NCBI RefSeq assembly: GCF_014639655.1
Contig: NZ_BMGB01000001.1
Span: forward strand, 2,124,882-2,188,881
Direction: 5' to 3'
Length of the DNA stretch: 64,000 bases
From: Conyzicola nivalis
GTDB lineage: Bacteria; Actinomycetota; Actinomycetes; Actinomycetales; Microbacteriaceae
The notes beneath the pieces were generated by a model that did not search any database, had not been told where the DNA came from, and saw only the letters and a program-made list of their open reading frames with translations. A program made the position numbers and the translations under genes. Positions within the stretch are counted from its first letter, which is position 1, and every line of letters starts with the position of its first letter. This document shows positions 1 to 8,300 of the stretch, piece after piece.

Positions 1-420
1 GTCGAGGTTGGTGATGGTGGGCGTTCCGCCCGTGCCGTTTGCGGTACCGAGGTTCGTTTCGCACCACGCCTGGGCCTGGGTCGCCATCGCAGACCCGGGG
101 GTCACGGCGGTGGGCGCGCTGGTCCAGGACGCCAGTTGCGCGTCGGTCAGCTGCCCTGACGCGGAGATGGTAGCGGGGCTTCTGTCGCCAAACACGTGGG
201 GCGCGACGATGAGCGTGCCGAATGCGGCGGCCCCGACGAGCATGGCGCCGACACCGGCGGCCGCCCATTTGTAGGACGCACGAAGCCGCTTCGGCGAGGC
301 GGCCGATGAAGCGAGGATCTGTGCCAGAAGCGCCTCGCGTCGTTCGGCGTCCGCCGCGGTGATGGATGCTGCGGGGGCGGCGTCGAGGGAGCGGAGCTGG
401 TCGAAAATCTGCTGGGTCAT
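1..420 (-). CDS. membrane-anchored partner of ECF sigma factor (partial, C-terminus outside window)
   Basis: The reading frame starts with ATG at 420 and runs leftward out of the window without a stop, so only about 140 N-terminal residues are visible. They comprise a cytoplasmic stretch of about 50 residues, one membrane segment at about residues 51-72 (rich in A, G, V) and the start of an external domain. It begins 11 bp after the sigma factor stop on the same strand. That arrangement, with a single transmembrane span, is typical of anti-sigma factors or their accessory proteins. No zinc-binding anti-sigma motif is visible in the N-terminus, so the anti-sigma role is inferred from context. 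Confidence 0.55.
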   Translation of the reverse strand, partial: MTQQIFDQLRSLDAAPAASITAADAERREALLAQILASSAASPKRLRASYKWAAAGVGAMLVGAAAFGTLIVAPHVFGDRSPATISASGQLTDAQLASWTSAPTAVTPGSAMATQAQAWCETNLGTANGTGGTPTITNLD

Positions 421-431
421 GATGGGTCCGT

Positions 432-938
432 TCAGGAGTGGGCGGAAAGGAGTGAGTCGCTGGAAACGCCCAGCAGTTCGGCGAGGTGGCGCTTGGCCCG
501 TGTGAGGCGCATCGCATAGGCGGCCCGCGTGCAGCCGAGTACGGCCGCCGCTTCCGCTTGGGGAAGGTCTTCCCAGATGCCCAGCGCCAGGATTTCCTGG
601 TCGGGGTCGGACAGGGCGCGCCAGGCGGTTCGCAGGTCGATACGGTCGTCCTGCGTGAGCTCGACGGCCGTCTCGGTTGTAGTCCCGAGCTTCACGGCGA
701 GCGCCTCTTGGCGGTTCGCTCCCCGGTTCGCGTTCATCATGAGATGGCGCGCGGTGGTGAACAACCACGGCCGCACCTCTTGCGGCAGTTCGCCGCGGCG
801 GCGCCAGGCGGCGAGGAAGGTCTCGGCGACGATGTCGTCGACGGCGGCTTCGTCCGCACGACGACGGACGAAGCGGAGGAGGTCGTCGTAGTGCAGGCGA
901 TAGAGAGCAGTGAAGGCGTGCTCTGATCGGATATCCAT
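432..938 (-). CDS. ECF-type RNA polymerase sigma factor
   Basis: A 168-residue sigma-70 family protein of extracytoplasmic-function type. Region 2 covers about residues 5-70 (FTALYRLHYDDLLRFV, then VDDIVAETFLAAWRR) and region 4 about residues 100-160, with the HTH around LPQAEAAAVLGCTRAAYAMRL. The start is the ATG at 938, because GGGGA lies just upstream; a longer frame to 992 lacks such a site. It is probably co-transcribed with the downstream membrane protein that begins 11 bp later. The signal it answers cannot be read from the sequence. Confidence 0.88.
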   Translation of the reverse strand: MDIRSEHAFTALYRLHYDDLLRFVRRRADEAAVDDIVAETFLAAWRRRGELPQEVRPWLFTTARHLMMNANRGANRQEALAVKLGTTTETAVELTQDDRIDLRTAWRALSDPDQEILALGIWEDLPQAEAAAVLGCTRAAYAMRLTRAKRHLAELLGVSSDSLLSAHS

Positions 939-1187
939 AGTTCCCCTTTCGCGGGATTCACTAGTACATGTCCGGGACAGAGGCGTTTGCAACGCGAGGC
1001 ACCGCGAATCATCCGCAGGGATGACGGCGACGGCCGCCGCCCTGCCGGGTTACGTAGTCGCACTGGTTACCCCTCGTCGTCCCTGAGTCATCGTGTGAGC
1101 ATGCTGACGTTCTGCCGCCCCGCGCGTATCGATTCCGGTGCCCTGTGACTCCCCCCCGCTGACACCTTCTCCCCTACGCGCCCGTCG

Positions 1188-2090
1188 TTGCATGACTGGG
1201 TGGCCGGCGCACGATTGCGCACCCTGCCGCTGAGCGCGGTGTCGGTGATCGTCGGCACGGGCGTCGCCGTGGCAGGGGATCCCGCCGGCGCGACCGGGTA
1301 TGCGGTCCGAGACGACCACGCGGCCATCGCTTCTCTCTGCATGGTCGTGGCGCTGTGTCTACAGATCGGCGTGAACTATACGAACGACTACTCCGACGGC
1401 GTCCGCGGCACGGACGCGTTCCGGGTCGGCCCGGCACGGTTGACGGGCTCGGGACGGGCCACGCCGCGCTCGGTGCTCTCGGTCGGGCTGGCGTTCTACG
1501 GCCTCGCGGCTGTCGCCGGGCTCGCCGTCGTGCTGATGACCCAGTATTGGTGGTTGCTCGCGGTCGGCGTCGTAGCGATCGCCGCGGCCTGGTACTACAC
1601 GGGCGGCAAGCGTCCGTACGGCTACCATGCGCTCGGCGAAGTATCCGTGTTCGTATTCTTCGGCCTCGTCCCCGTGCTCGGCACACAGTTCGCGCAGATC
1701 GGCCGCATTACGGTCGACGGTTGGGCCGGCGCCGTCGCCGTCGGCTTCTTCGCCTGCGGCGCGCTGATGATCAACAACATCCGCGATCTGGCCGCCGACC
1801 GGGAAGCCGGCAAACGAACGCTCGCCGTCCGCATCGGCCCGGTTGCGGCCCGCGTGCTCTACGCGCTCTTCTTGAAGCTGCCGTTTCTCGCCCTCCTGCT
1901 GCCGATCCTGCACGTCCCGCTCGCCATCGTCGCGGGCGCCGCGCTCGCCTTGGCGCTGACTGCGGCCCGCATCGGGCTGACCGAGGAGGAGCCGCTCCGG
2001 CTCATCAAGGCACTACAACTGACGTCCCTGTCTTCGCTCGCCTTCGGGGTGCTGCTCGCCGGCTCTCTCGTTTTCGACGCGGCGCGATGA
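1188..2090 (+). CDS. menA: 1,4-dihydroxy-2-naphthoate polyprenyltransferase
   Basis: A 300-residue polytopic UbiA-family prenyltransferase that attaches the polyprenyl tail to dihydroxynaphthoate in menaquinone synthesis at the membrane. The N-terminus (WVAGARLRTLPLSAV) is typical of MenA. The first Asp-rich motif is NYTNDYSDGVRGTD and the second is NNIRDLAADREAGKRTLAVRIG. The start is a TTG at 1188, the only start codon in frame after a stop at 1146; no clear ribosome binding site precedes it. menC lies 12 kb downstream on the same strand, separated by accessory genes. Confidence 0.9.
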   Translation: MHDWVAGARLRTLPLSAVSVIVGTGVAVAGDPAGATGYAVRDDHAAIASLCMVVALCLQIGVNYTNDYSDGVRGTDAFRVGPARLTGSGRATPRSVLSVGLAFYGLAAVAGLAVVLMTQYWWLLAVGVVAIAAAWYYTGGKRPYGYHALGEVSVFVFFGLVPVLGTQFAQIGRITVDGWAGAVAVGFFACGALMINNIRDLAADREAGKRTLAVRIGPVAARVLYALFLKLPFLALLLPILHVPLAIVAGAALALALTAARIGLTEEEPLRLIKALQLTSLSSLAFGVLLAGSLVFDAAR

Positions 2091-2115
2091 CCATTCCTAC
2101 CGACAGGAACCCGCC

Positions 2116-3306
2116 ATGCGAATAGCTTTCAGTGCCAACCCCATGCCGGGGCATATCGTCCCGATGATCCCGCTCATGCGTGCCGCCGTAGGGGCGGGCC
2201 ACGCGGTCGCGCTCATCACGGGCGCGGACGCGGCACCCTTCGTGCGCGCCGAGGTCGGCCTCGGCGTAGACGTGCTCGAGGCCGGCCCGGCCACGCGAGA
2301 AGCGATGTCGCACATGGCGCGGGTCACCGGCTCGAGCCCGCTGAGCGACCCGCGTCCGGCCGTCATCGCCGACTACTTCGCAGCTCGACGCCTCGACGCG
2401 TCTATCGGCGACGCCGTCAGGACGGCGCGGGACTGGGAACCGGACGTCGTGGTGAGCGAGAGCCTCGACTTCGTGGGTCCGGCCGTCGCCGCCGTGCTCG
2501 GGGTGCCGTTCGTCCGACACACACTCGGCCCGGAGCGGCCGGCGCTCGTGCGCGCCGCGCTGTCGGAGGCTGCGACCCGAGCCGCGGCCGCGCACGGCAT
2601 CACGCTTCCCCCGGTGTCGGCCTGGATCGACGGCTACCCCGCCTTCCTCGAAGACCCCTCCGTGGTGCGTTCCGGGCGCCGAATCCCGATCCGGCCCGAG
2701 CCCCACTCCGCCGCCGCCGACCGCCCGAGCCAGGACGCCCCGGTGCACGACCCGTCAAGCCCCACGGTCCTCGTGACGATGGGCACGGTGTTCACCGGGC
2801 AGGAACTGCTCGACGAAATGGTGGCGTCTATCGAGGCGGTGGGAGTGCCGCTGACCCTCCTGATCACTTCGGTCAACGGCATCAGCGCTCGAGGGACAGC
2901 GGATGATTCGCCCGTGCGCATCGTGGACGTGCCGTTTCGCCCGCTCGCCGAACTGCTCGAGGGGGTCGATGCCGTCGTCACCGTGGGCGGCGCGGGCACC
3001 GTCCTCGGTGCGCTCACCTCCGGCGTCCCCCTCGTGGTCATGCCGTTGGGCGCCGACCACGAGATCAATGCCGCCCGCGCGGTGGCGACCGGGGCGGCTG
3101 TCCGCGTCTCTACACCGGGCGAGGTCGGTCCGGCGCTGCTGCGCGACCTGCTCGCCGACGGCGCGCTGCTCCGTGCGGCGCGTTCCACCGCCGACAGGAT
3201 CCGCGTCCTGCCGGCCGCTTCAACCGCGCTCGACGCTCTCGCCGACGTGATCGCCCCATTCGCCGCCACCCCGGCGGCTGCTATCCGATTGGAAACCCAG
3301 CAATGA
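2116..3306 (+). CDS. GT1-family (MGT-like) glycosyltransferase
   Basis: A 396-residue GT-B fold glycosyltransferase resembling macrolide and UDP-glucosyl transferases. The N-terminal acceptor domain begins RIAFSANPMPGHIVPM, where His13 is the likely catalytic base. The C-terminal donor domain carries VTVGGAGTVLGALTSGVPLVVMPLGADHEINA, matching the family signature for nucleotide-sugar binding except that the usual HGG is VGG. A Shine-Dalgarno GACAGGAA precedes the ATG. It overlaps the FAD oxidoreductase by 4 bp (ATGA), so the two are translationally coupled. The acceptor is unknown; a small lipophilic natural product is plausible. Confidence 0.8.
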   Translation: MRIAFSANPMPGHIVPMIPLMRAAVGAGHAVALITGADAAPFVRAEVGLGVDVLEAGPATREAMSHMARVTGSSPLSDPRPAVIADYFAARRLDASIGDAVRTARDWEPDVVVSESLDFVGPAVAAVLGVPFVRHTLGPERPALVRAALSEAATRAAAAHGITLPPVSAWIDGYPAFLEDPSVVRSGRRIPIRPEPHSAAADRPSQDAPVHDPSSPTVLVTMGTVFTGQELLDEMVASIEAVGVPLTLLITSVNGISARGTADDSPVRIVDVPFRPLAELLEGVDAVVTVGGAGTVLGALTSGVPLVVMPLGADHEINAARAVATGAAVRVSTPGEVGPALLRDLLADGALLRAARSTADRIRVLPAASTALDALADVIAPFAATPAAAIRLETQQ

Positions 3307-4685
3307 CATCCGAATCCCGACTCCGCGACCTCTCCGCTGCCGGCCTCGCTTCGAAGCTCGACGGCGACGTGCTGTGGCCCGACGATATGGACTACCCCGA
3401 GGCATCCACCGGCTACAATCTCGCCAGCAATCGCCGTCCCGACCTCGTCGTGATGGCCGAGAGCACGAAGGACGTCGTCGAAGCGGTGAGGTTCGCGAAC
3501 GTCAACGGGCTCGCGGTCGATGTCGTCGCGACCGGCCACCACGGCGTCCGCCCGTCGGCGCACGGCCTGTTGATCAACACGAGCCGCATGAACGACGTGC
3601 ACGTGGACGGTGCGGCGCGCCGGGCCACGGTCGGCGCCGGGGCCCGCTGGAGCGACGTCGTGCCGCTGGCAGCCGACCACGAGCTCAGGCCGATCCACGG
3701 ATCCTCCGGCCACGTCGGCGTCGTCGGCTTCACCCTGGGCGGCGGGCTCAGCCCGGTACTCGGCCGCAAGTACGGCTGGGGAGCGGACCACGTCGTGGCG
3801 CTCGAGGCCGTCACCGCCGCCGGAGCCGTCGTGCGCGCCTCCGCGGCCGAGAACAGCGACCTGTTCTGGGCCCTCCGCGGCGGCCGCAGCAGCATCGGAA
3901 TCGTCACCTCGATGGAGATCGAGCTCTTGCCCGCCAACCGGTTCCTGGGCGGCGGCCTGTTCTTCGACGGCGCGGACGCCGAGCGGGTGCTCGCCGCGTT
4001 CGCGCAGGTCACGGCGACGGCGCCCGAAGAGTTGACGCTGTCGGTCGCATTCCTCCGGATGCCGCCCCTGCCGGGCATCCCCGAACTCCTCGCCGGAAAG
4101 TTCGTCATCCATCTCCGCGTTGCGCTCATCCGCTCCGCGGCAGATCTCGACGTCTTGCTGGCCCCGCTCCGCGAGTCGGCTCCCGTCCTCGTCGACACGG
4201 TGCAGGAGCTCTCCGGCGAGGGTTTCGAGCACATCCACAACGACCCGGTCGATCCGGCTCCGTTCTCAGAAGAGACCGCGATGCTGACCGGGTTGACCCC
4301 CGAGGTCCAGCGGGCACTGCTCGAAGAGGTCGGGCCGCGGTCGACGACCGGCCTGCACATTGTCGAGCTGCGGCACCTCGGCGGCGCCTTGACCAGGGTC
4401 TCCCCGACCGTCCGCTCGATCGCAGCCGAAAACGCGTCGTACGTGCTGTGGGCGGTGTCGATCGGAATGCCGGGCGACAACGCCGCCGGCATCGCCGAAG
4501 CACGCGCGCTCGTCGGCGCCATGGGCGAGTGGAGCACCGGCACGCGCTACCTCAATTTCGCGCCCGACGACGGCCGGCCCGACACCACGTTCTCGGCCGG
4601 GGACTGGGCGCGGCTGCAGCAGATCAAGACGGCGGTCGACCCCGAGAACCGCCTCCGCACCGACGAGCCGCAGCCGCGGTCCTGA
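3303..4685 (+). CDS. FAD-linked oxidoreductase (berberine-bridge/VAO type)
   Basis: A 460-residue protein with an N-terminal PCMH-type FAD-binding domain at about residues 40-220: RRPDLVVMAEST, then VVATGHHGVRPS and FTLGGGLSP. It ends with a C-terminal berberine-bridge-like tail (TAVDPENRLRTD). His79 or His80 sits where the 8-alpha-histidyl FAD link occurs in this family. The position of the second, cysteinyl link reads GSSGHVGVVG with no Cys, so at most one covalent bond is expected. It is coupled to the upstream glycosyltransferase by ATGA overlap and followed after 23 bp by an NTF2-like gene. Such enzymes oxidise alcohols, sugars or ring systems; the substrate is unknown. Confidence 0.82.
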   Translation: MTSESRLRDLSAAGLASKLDGDVLWPDDMDYPEASTGYNLASNRRPDLVVMAESTKDVVEAVRFANVNGLAVDVVATGHHGVRPSAHGLLINTSRMNDVHVDGAARRATVGAGARWSDVVPLAADHELRPIHGSSGHVGVVGFTLGGGLSPVLGRKYGWGADHVVALEAVTAAGAVVRASAAENSDLFWALRGGRSSIGIVTSMEIELLPANRFLGGGLFFDGADAERVLAAFAQVTATAPEELTLSVAFLRMPPLPGIPELLAGKFVIHLRVALIRSAADLDVLLAPLRESAPVLVDTVQELSGEGFEHIHNDPVDPAPFSEETAMLTGLTPEVQRALLEEVGPRSTTGLHIVELRHLGGALTRVSPTVRSIAAENASYVLWAVSIGMPGDNAAGIAEARALVGAMGEWSTGTRYLNFAPDDGRPDTTFSAGDWARLQQIKTAVDPENRLRTDEPQPRS

Positions 4686-4708
4686 TCGAACCCGAAAGGA
4701 ACACCACC

Positions 4709-5203
4709 ATGACTACCCTTCCCACTACCTCCGATCTCTCCGCCGAAGTCGAACGCACCCTCGTCGGGGTCCCGCTCGCTTGGGCGCGGGCTCTCGACAC
4801 CGGCGATGCCGACGTGCTGCGCAGCTTGCTGGCCGACGATGTCGTCGTTGACCTCACGCCCGCGACCACGAAGATCGGTCTCGAGTTCCCCGTCCTCAGC
4901 GGTAAGGACACGGTGATCGCCAACATGATCGGCGCCGTCGGACCACTCGACACGATGCACCTCGTCGGCAATGCGACCTACCGCTCGCACGACGACGGCT
5001 ACCGCATCGAGGCCTATGCCCTCGCGCAGCACTTCCTCCCCGGCGAAGGACCAGACCCGGCCGCCGCCCGGCACGCCCTGATGGGGAACACGTGGACGTT
5101 TTCCGTCCGGTCGACCGCAGACGGCCTCCGCGTCACCAGGTTCGAGATGGACTGCCTGTGGATGCAGGGCGATCCGACCGTTCTGCTCGCCGCCGTCAAC
5201 TAG
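4709..5203 (+). CDS. NTF2/SnoaL-like fold protein
   Basis: A 164-residue protein with the compact alpha+beta character of the NTF2/SnoaL superfamily: ARALDTGDADVLRSLLADDVVVDLTP near the start, then a polar-hydrophobic pocket region and a WTFSVRSTADGLRVTRFEMDC strand pair. GAAAGGA at 4694-4700 precedes the ATG. Members act as small-molecule isomerases, cyclases or dehydratases, or as binding proteins. Its position as third gene after a glycosyltransferase and an FAD oxidase suggests that it acts on the same small molecule, which is an inference. Confidence 0.72.
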   Translation: MTTLPTTSDLSAEVERTLVGVPLAWARALDTGDADVLRSLLADDVVVDLTPATTKIGLEFPVLSGKDTVIANMIGAVGPLDTMHLVGNATYRSHDDGYRIEAYALAQHFLPGEGPDPAAARHALMGNTWTFSVRSTADGLRVTRFEMDCLWMQGDPTVLLAAVN

Positions 5204-5205
5204 CC

Positions 5206-5445
5206 GTGGATCGGGATTCGACCGTGGTCTCGGACGTCGAGATGTGGCACGAGATGTCGCTCGGCGACGACGCCATGGTCGATTTCGACCACCCCGTAGA
5301 CCGGATCATCGCCGGCCTGCTCGCCATGCGCCCGCGCCGGCGGCGGACCGTGCCGCCGGCGCGTCTCGTGTGGGCGGGCGCCGCGTTCGTACTGCCCATC
5401 GCGGGTTCGCTCATCTGGCTCATCGCACGAGGAGAATCGAAATGA
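5206..5445 (+). CDS. small single-span membrane protein, PLDc_N-like
   Basis: About 79 residues if started at the GTG at 5206, immediately after the NTF2-like stop; later in-frame starts are possible. One membrane segment lies near the C-terminus (LVWAGAAFVLPIAGSLIWL), resembling the phospholipase-D nuclease N-terminal (PLDc_N) membrane motif with its conserved Pro and trailing W. It overlaps the next gene by 4 bp (ATGA). The N-terminal half is charged and lacks an obvious domain. Function unknown. Confidence 0.55.
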   Translation: MDRDSTVVSDVEMWHEMSLGDDAMVDFDHPVDRIIAGLLAMRPRRRRTVPPARLVWAGAAFVLPIAGSLIWLIARGESK

Positions 5446-5669
5446 ACATGTTGCACACACTGGTCATTGTCGCGACCGTCGCGGTCGGCATCGCCGGCTG
5501 GGTAACCGCGTTGGCCAGCTTGAGCTCGGGTCGCCTGTCGATCGCGCCTGCCGCGCGCGGGCTGTGGATCGCTGCCGTGCTGGTATTCCCCGTCGTGGGA
5601 TCGGTGGCGTGGTTCGCATGGGGACGACCGCACTTCTCGCCCCGGGCGACCGGGAGCGACCCGTTGTAG
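5442..5669 (+). CDS. PLDc_N-domain membrane protein
   Basis: A 75-residue protein with two hydrophobic segments, residues 3-25 and about 38-58, the second ending FPVVGSVAWFAWGR, which fits the PLDc N-terminal family of short membrane proteins. GAGGAG upstream is a good ribosome site, and ATGA overlap couples it to the preceding gene. PLDc_N proteins are often found beside menaquinone genes in Microbacteriaceae. Here three accessory genes separate them from menA. No enzymatic domain follows, so any role is structural or unknown. Confidence 0.68.
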   Translation: MNMLHTLVIVATVAVGIAGWVTALASLSSGRLSIAPAARGLWIAAVLVFPVVGSVAWFAWGRPHFSPRATGSDPL

Positions 5670-5680
5670 CGGGCGGCCGT

Positions 5681-6598
5681 TCACGCCTCCGGGTGGCCGA
5701 ATAGCCCCGGGAGACCGCCCGTGTGCAAGAAGACGGTGCGCTCTCCCGGGCGGATCTCTCCCGACCGCACGGCACTGATCAGTCCAGCGCCGGCTCTCCC
5801 GGTATAGGTCGGATCGAGCAGTATCCCCTCGGCCTGGGCGAACTCCGTCATGGCCGCGCGCGTCGCCGGCTCGAGACGTGCGTAGCCACGTCCGATCTGG
5901 TTCCCGTCGATTCTGAGTTCCTCCGGAGCGACCGCTGAGCCCATGCCGCGGAGCAGGTCGGCGACGGTCCCGCGTGCGTCATCGACGGCCCCGCAATCGA
6001 CTCCCAACACCCGCTTTGCGCCCAGCACCTTCACGAGGCCGGCCATCGTGCCTCCCGACCCGACGGCGACCACGACGTGGTCTGGTTCGGGGAGTTGTCC
6101 GAGCAGCTCTCGGGCCGCGTCCGCGTAGCCTTCGGCGCTGTGAGCGCTCGTGCCGCCGAACGGGATGAGGTAGGGGCGTTCTCCATCGGCGGCGAGCGCG
6201 GCGACGACACCTGCCGCCGCCGCCGCGAGGTCGTCGTCGCCCGCCCAGACGACGGATGCCCCCAGGTACTTTTCGAGGAGCAGATTGCCTTGCACCTGCG
6301 GCGGTTCCGCCCCCTCTAGCACCAGCACGGCGCGAAGCCCGAGCCTGGCCGCCGCTGCCGCGGTGAGGCGCGCGTGATTGCTCTGCGGCGCCCCGGTGGT
6401 CACCAAGACCGTGGCGGACCCGCCGATCGCCTCAGCGCAGGTGTACTGCAGCTTGCGCACCTTGTTTCCGCCGCCGCCGAGGCCGATGAGGTCGTCGCGC
6501 TTCACCAGGAGGTCGCCGGCACCGAGACCGAGCCGCAGTGCGAGTCGTGGAGCGGCGTGCAGCGGGGTGACTCCGGTCACGAGGTCGATGGGGATCAT
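5681..6598 (-). CDS. PLP-dependent D-cysteine desulfhydrase / ACC deaminase family enzyme
   Basis: A 305-residue fold-type II PLP enzyme. The N-terminal region has TPLHAAPRLA and KRDDLIGLGGGGNKVRKLQY, with Lys46 as the PLP lysine. TGAPQSNHARLTAAAA and VGSGGTMAGLV supply substrate- and phosphate-binding loops. Members open 1-aminocyclopropane-1-carboxylate or release sulfide from D-cysteine, and sequence reading alone cannot separate the two. The ATG at 6598 overlaps the stop of the upstream MBL gene, so the two form an operon. Its 3' end converges on the PLDc_N gene. Confidence 0.8.
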   Translation of the reverse strand: MIPIDLVTGVTPLHAAPRLALRLGLGAGDLLVKRDDLIGLGGGGNKVRKLQYTCAEAIGGSATVLVTTGAPQSNHARLTAAAAARLGLRAVLVLEGAEPPQVQGNLLLEKYLGASVVWAGDDDLAAAAAGVVAALAADGERPYLIPFGGTSAHSAEGYADAARELLGQLPEPDHVVVAVGSGGTMAGLVKVLGAKRVLGVDCGAVDDARGTVADLLRGMGSAVAPEELRIDGNQIGRGYARLEPATRAAMTEFAQAEGILLDPTYTGRAGAGLISAVRSGEIRPGERTVFLHTGGLPGLFGHPEA

Positions 6599-7317
6599 CA
6601 GATTCCTGCCTTCCGAATCGCTCCGTGTCCGGGCATGAGGGTCCATCCAGAGTACGTCCGGGCGAGTGTCGCACCCGCCGACTCGGCAGCGACCGCGTCG
6701 TGATGGAACATCGGGTGCAGGGTCTGGAGGCCCTCGCGGCGGGACACCGCGTGTCCGGTCACGAGGCTGTCGCCGAGTGCGACGGCGTGAGCGTCGGGTA
6801 GCTCGTAGAGCGTGTGGCCGGGCGTGTGGCCGGGCGTGGTGACCGCGCGGATGCGATGGCCGGCAATCGTCATGCTGGCGGGCACCGCCTCCACCTGCTG
6901 GACTCCCACGTCGCCCAGCCCGCCCGCGCGAACGGCATGGACGGCCCACGAGACGAATCTCGGCTTGAGCAGTTGCGGCACCAGGTCGGGCACGCCGACC
7001 TGGTGGAGGACTTCGCGCCGCACGTTGGGCAGTTCGTCGGCTCCCGCGAACACGCGTACACCGGGGTGCGACGCGACGAGGGCATTGGCCGAACCGATGT
7101 GGTCCGAGTGACCGTGGGTGACCACGATCGCCTCGAGCGGAACATCGCCGGCGACGTCTCGGAGGGAATCTTCGACCAGCGGCAGGTCGGCCGGGTAGCC
7201 GGCGTCGATGAGCGCGGAACGCCCGTCGCCGACGAGCACGACCCAGTTGGACGCCGGCCCCTCGACGAAGAAAACGCCGTCGGCGGCTGGGTTGATCGAG
7301 CGGATGGAACGGGTCAT
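6598..7317 (-). CDS. MBL-fold metallo-hydrolase
   Basis: A 239-residue metallo-beta-lactamase fold protein. The metal motif is THGHSDHIG (His68, His70, Asp72, His73). A later His in TTPGHTPGHT and a final LMPGHGA complete the expected di-metal ligands. An AGGAG box precedes the ATG. It is the middle of a four-gene minus-strand group (DUF protein, cupin, MBL, PLP enzyme). Substrates of this broad family include lactones, thioesters and glyoxalase-II-type compounds; none can be assigned here. Confidence 0.85.
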   Translation of the reverse strand: MTRSIRSINPAADGVFFVEGPASNWVVLVGDGRSALIDAGYPADLPLVEDSLRDVAGDVPLEAIVVTHGHSDHIGSANALVASHPGVRVFAGADELPNVRREVLHQVGVPDLVPQLLKPRFVSWAVHAVRAGGLGDVGVQQVEAVPASMTIAGHRIRAVTTPGHTPGHTLYELPDAHAVALGDSLVTGHAVSRREGLQTLHPMFHHDAVAAESAGATLARTYSGWTLMPGHGAIRKAGI

Positions 7318-7350
7318 CTGTGTGCTCCTGGTTGTCTTGTCGTTACCGGA

Positions 7351-7836
7351 TCAGGCGCGGAGAGTCGGCGGCGGCCCGACGATCTCGATTCCGTACTTCG
7401 CCGCGATTTTCGCCAGTCGGTCGGGGCTCCGTTGCACGACGGTATCGGGCTGGTGGGGCTCGCGCTCTCCGTCGACGATCAACGCGGGCCACCCGGCTTC
7501 CGTGACGAACCGGTCGGAACCGGCCGGGCTGTGCAGGGTCAGGAACCTGGCCCGCGGGCTGGCGACGACGAATCCGTGCACCGAACGCCGGGCCAACCAG
7601 AAGGCGGATCCGGCACCGGCGACGTGGAGCTCGCCATCGATGGTGAGTTCCACGTGGCCGTCTATGACGACGAAGGTCACGTCGTCATCGGTGTGCCGGT
7701 GCATGGGGCTGTTATACCCGAGGTGCACCGTGTGCTCGAGCACCGCGAGGGCGTCGCCCGTCGCCGAGCCTCCGAGTCGTTCCTCGACGAGCGCGCCCGC
7801 GAGCCAGGTAGCCCGCTGGGCGGCGAGTCCGCTCAT
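7351..7836 (-). CDS. cupin-domain protein
   Basis: A 161-residue protein with a single double-stranded beta-helix. Cupin motif 1 is visible as NSPMHRHTDDDVTFVVIDGHVELTIDG and motif 2 around RRSVHGFVVASPRARFLTLH. The HxH-type ligands and second-motif His suggest a bound metal. The C-terminal 50 residues form a helical extension (RSPDRLAKIAAKYGIEIV). ATGA overlap couples it to the upstream gene. Such proteins may be quercetinase-like oxygenases or sugar/ligand binders. Confidence 0.78.
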   Translation of the reverse strand: MSGLAAQRATWLAGALVEERLGGSATGDALAVLEHTVHLGYNSPMHRHTDDDVTFVVIDGHVELTIDGELHVAGAGSAFWLARRSVHGFVVASPRARFLTLHSPAGSDRFVTEAGWPALIVDGEREPHQPDTVVQRSPDRLAKIAAKYGIEIVGPPPTLRA

Positions 7837-8165
7837 ACGCTCATCAGTTGTCCGAGCGCATCCGGAACCGGCACGAGCTCGCTGAGGGTGTTGACCTGGT
7901 CGAAGTAGTCGTACCAGCCGGCGGCCGCCACGGCTTCGAAGAACTCGGCGACGGCCGCGGTCGAGGTCATCTGCCAGACGGCGATCCAGTCGTGCTCGGT
8001 CGAGTTCGGCGCCGCCTGCGCGCGGCCCCACCCGAGGCACGTCACACCCGCGGCCTGCAGCTGGGGCATGGCCGCTCCCACCTTCCCGAAGAGGCTTTCG
8101 CGTTCCTGGGCGGATGCTTCGATGAAGAGCTGCGTAGGGGTCCAGTGTTCGACAACTGTGTACAT
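7833..8165 (-). CDS. conserved hypothetical protein, dimeric alpha-beta-barrel-like
   Basis: A 110-residue protein opening MYTVVEHWTPTQLF and containing an alpha/beta pattern with several Trp and Tyr (DWIAVWQM, GWYDYFDQVN). It resembles the family annotated DUF6616, but I assign that tentatively. It heads the minus-strand operon, with 4 bp of overlap to the cupin gene. No catalytic motif is evident. Confidence 0.6.
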   Translation of the reverse strand: MYTVVEHWTPTQLFIEASAQERESLFGKVGAAMPQLQAAGVTCLGWGRAQAAPNSTEHDWIAVWQMTSTAAVAEFFEAVAAAGWYDYFDQVNTLSELVPVPDALGQLMSV

Positions 8166-8256
8166 TTTTGTCTTCCGTCAGAGTGGGTGGCCGCCCGGGG
8201 CGGGCGTCTCCTGACGAGGCTAGAGTCCCTTTCGCGGACCCGGAATAGGTGGTTCT

Positions 8257-8300
8257 ACCGGTATGCCGGAGGCGCGGTTGCGCGCCTCCGGCATACCGGT
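8257..8300. terminator. perfect 20-bp inverted repeat, likely terminator
   Basis: ACCGGTATGCCGGAGGCGCG at 8257-8276 is followed by the 4-base loop GTTG and its exact complement at 8281-8300. The hairpin ends on the last base of the GH81 stop codon (minus strand). There is no T-tract, as is common for actinobacterial hairpin terminators. It separates the GH81 gene from the start of the DUF/cupin operon. Confidence 0.75.

Noticed and set aside
2634-4238. 534-codon minus-strand frame opposite the glycosyltransferase and FAD oxidase
   Set aside because: Composition is typical of high-GC antisense frames (Arg, Gly, Asp, His repeats) and no domain is visible, while the plus strand carries clear families.
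3374-4708. Long plus-strand open frame continuous with the NTF2-like gene
   Set aside because: The first part is Arg/Pro/Gly-rich antiframe of the FAD oxidoreductase; only the last 164 residues, after a Shine-Dalgarno and ATG at 4709, look like protein.
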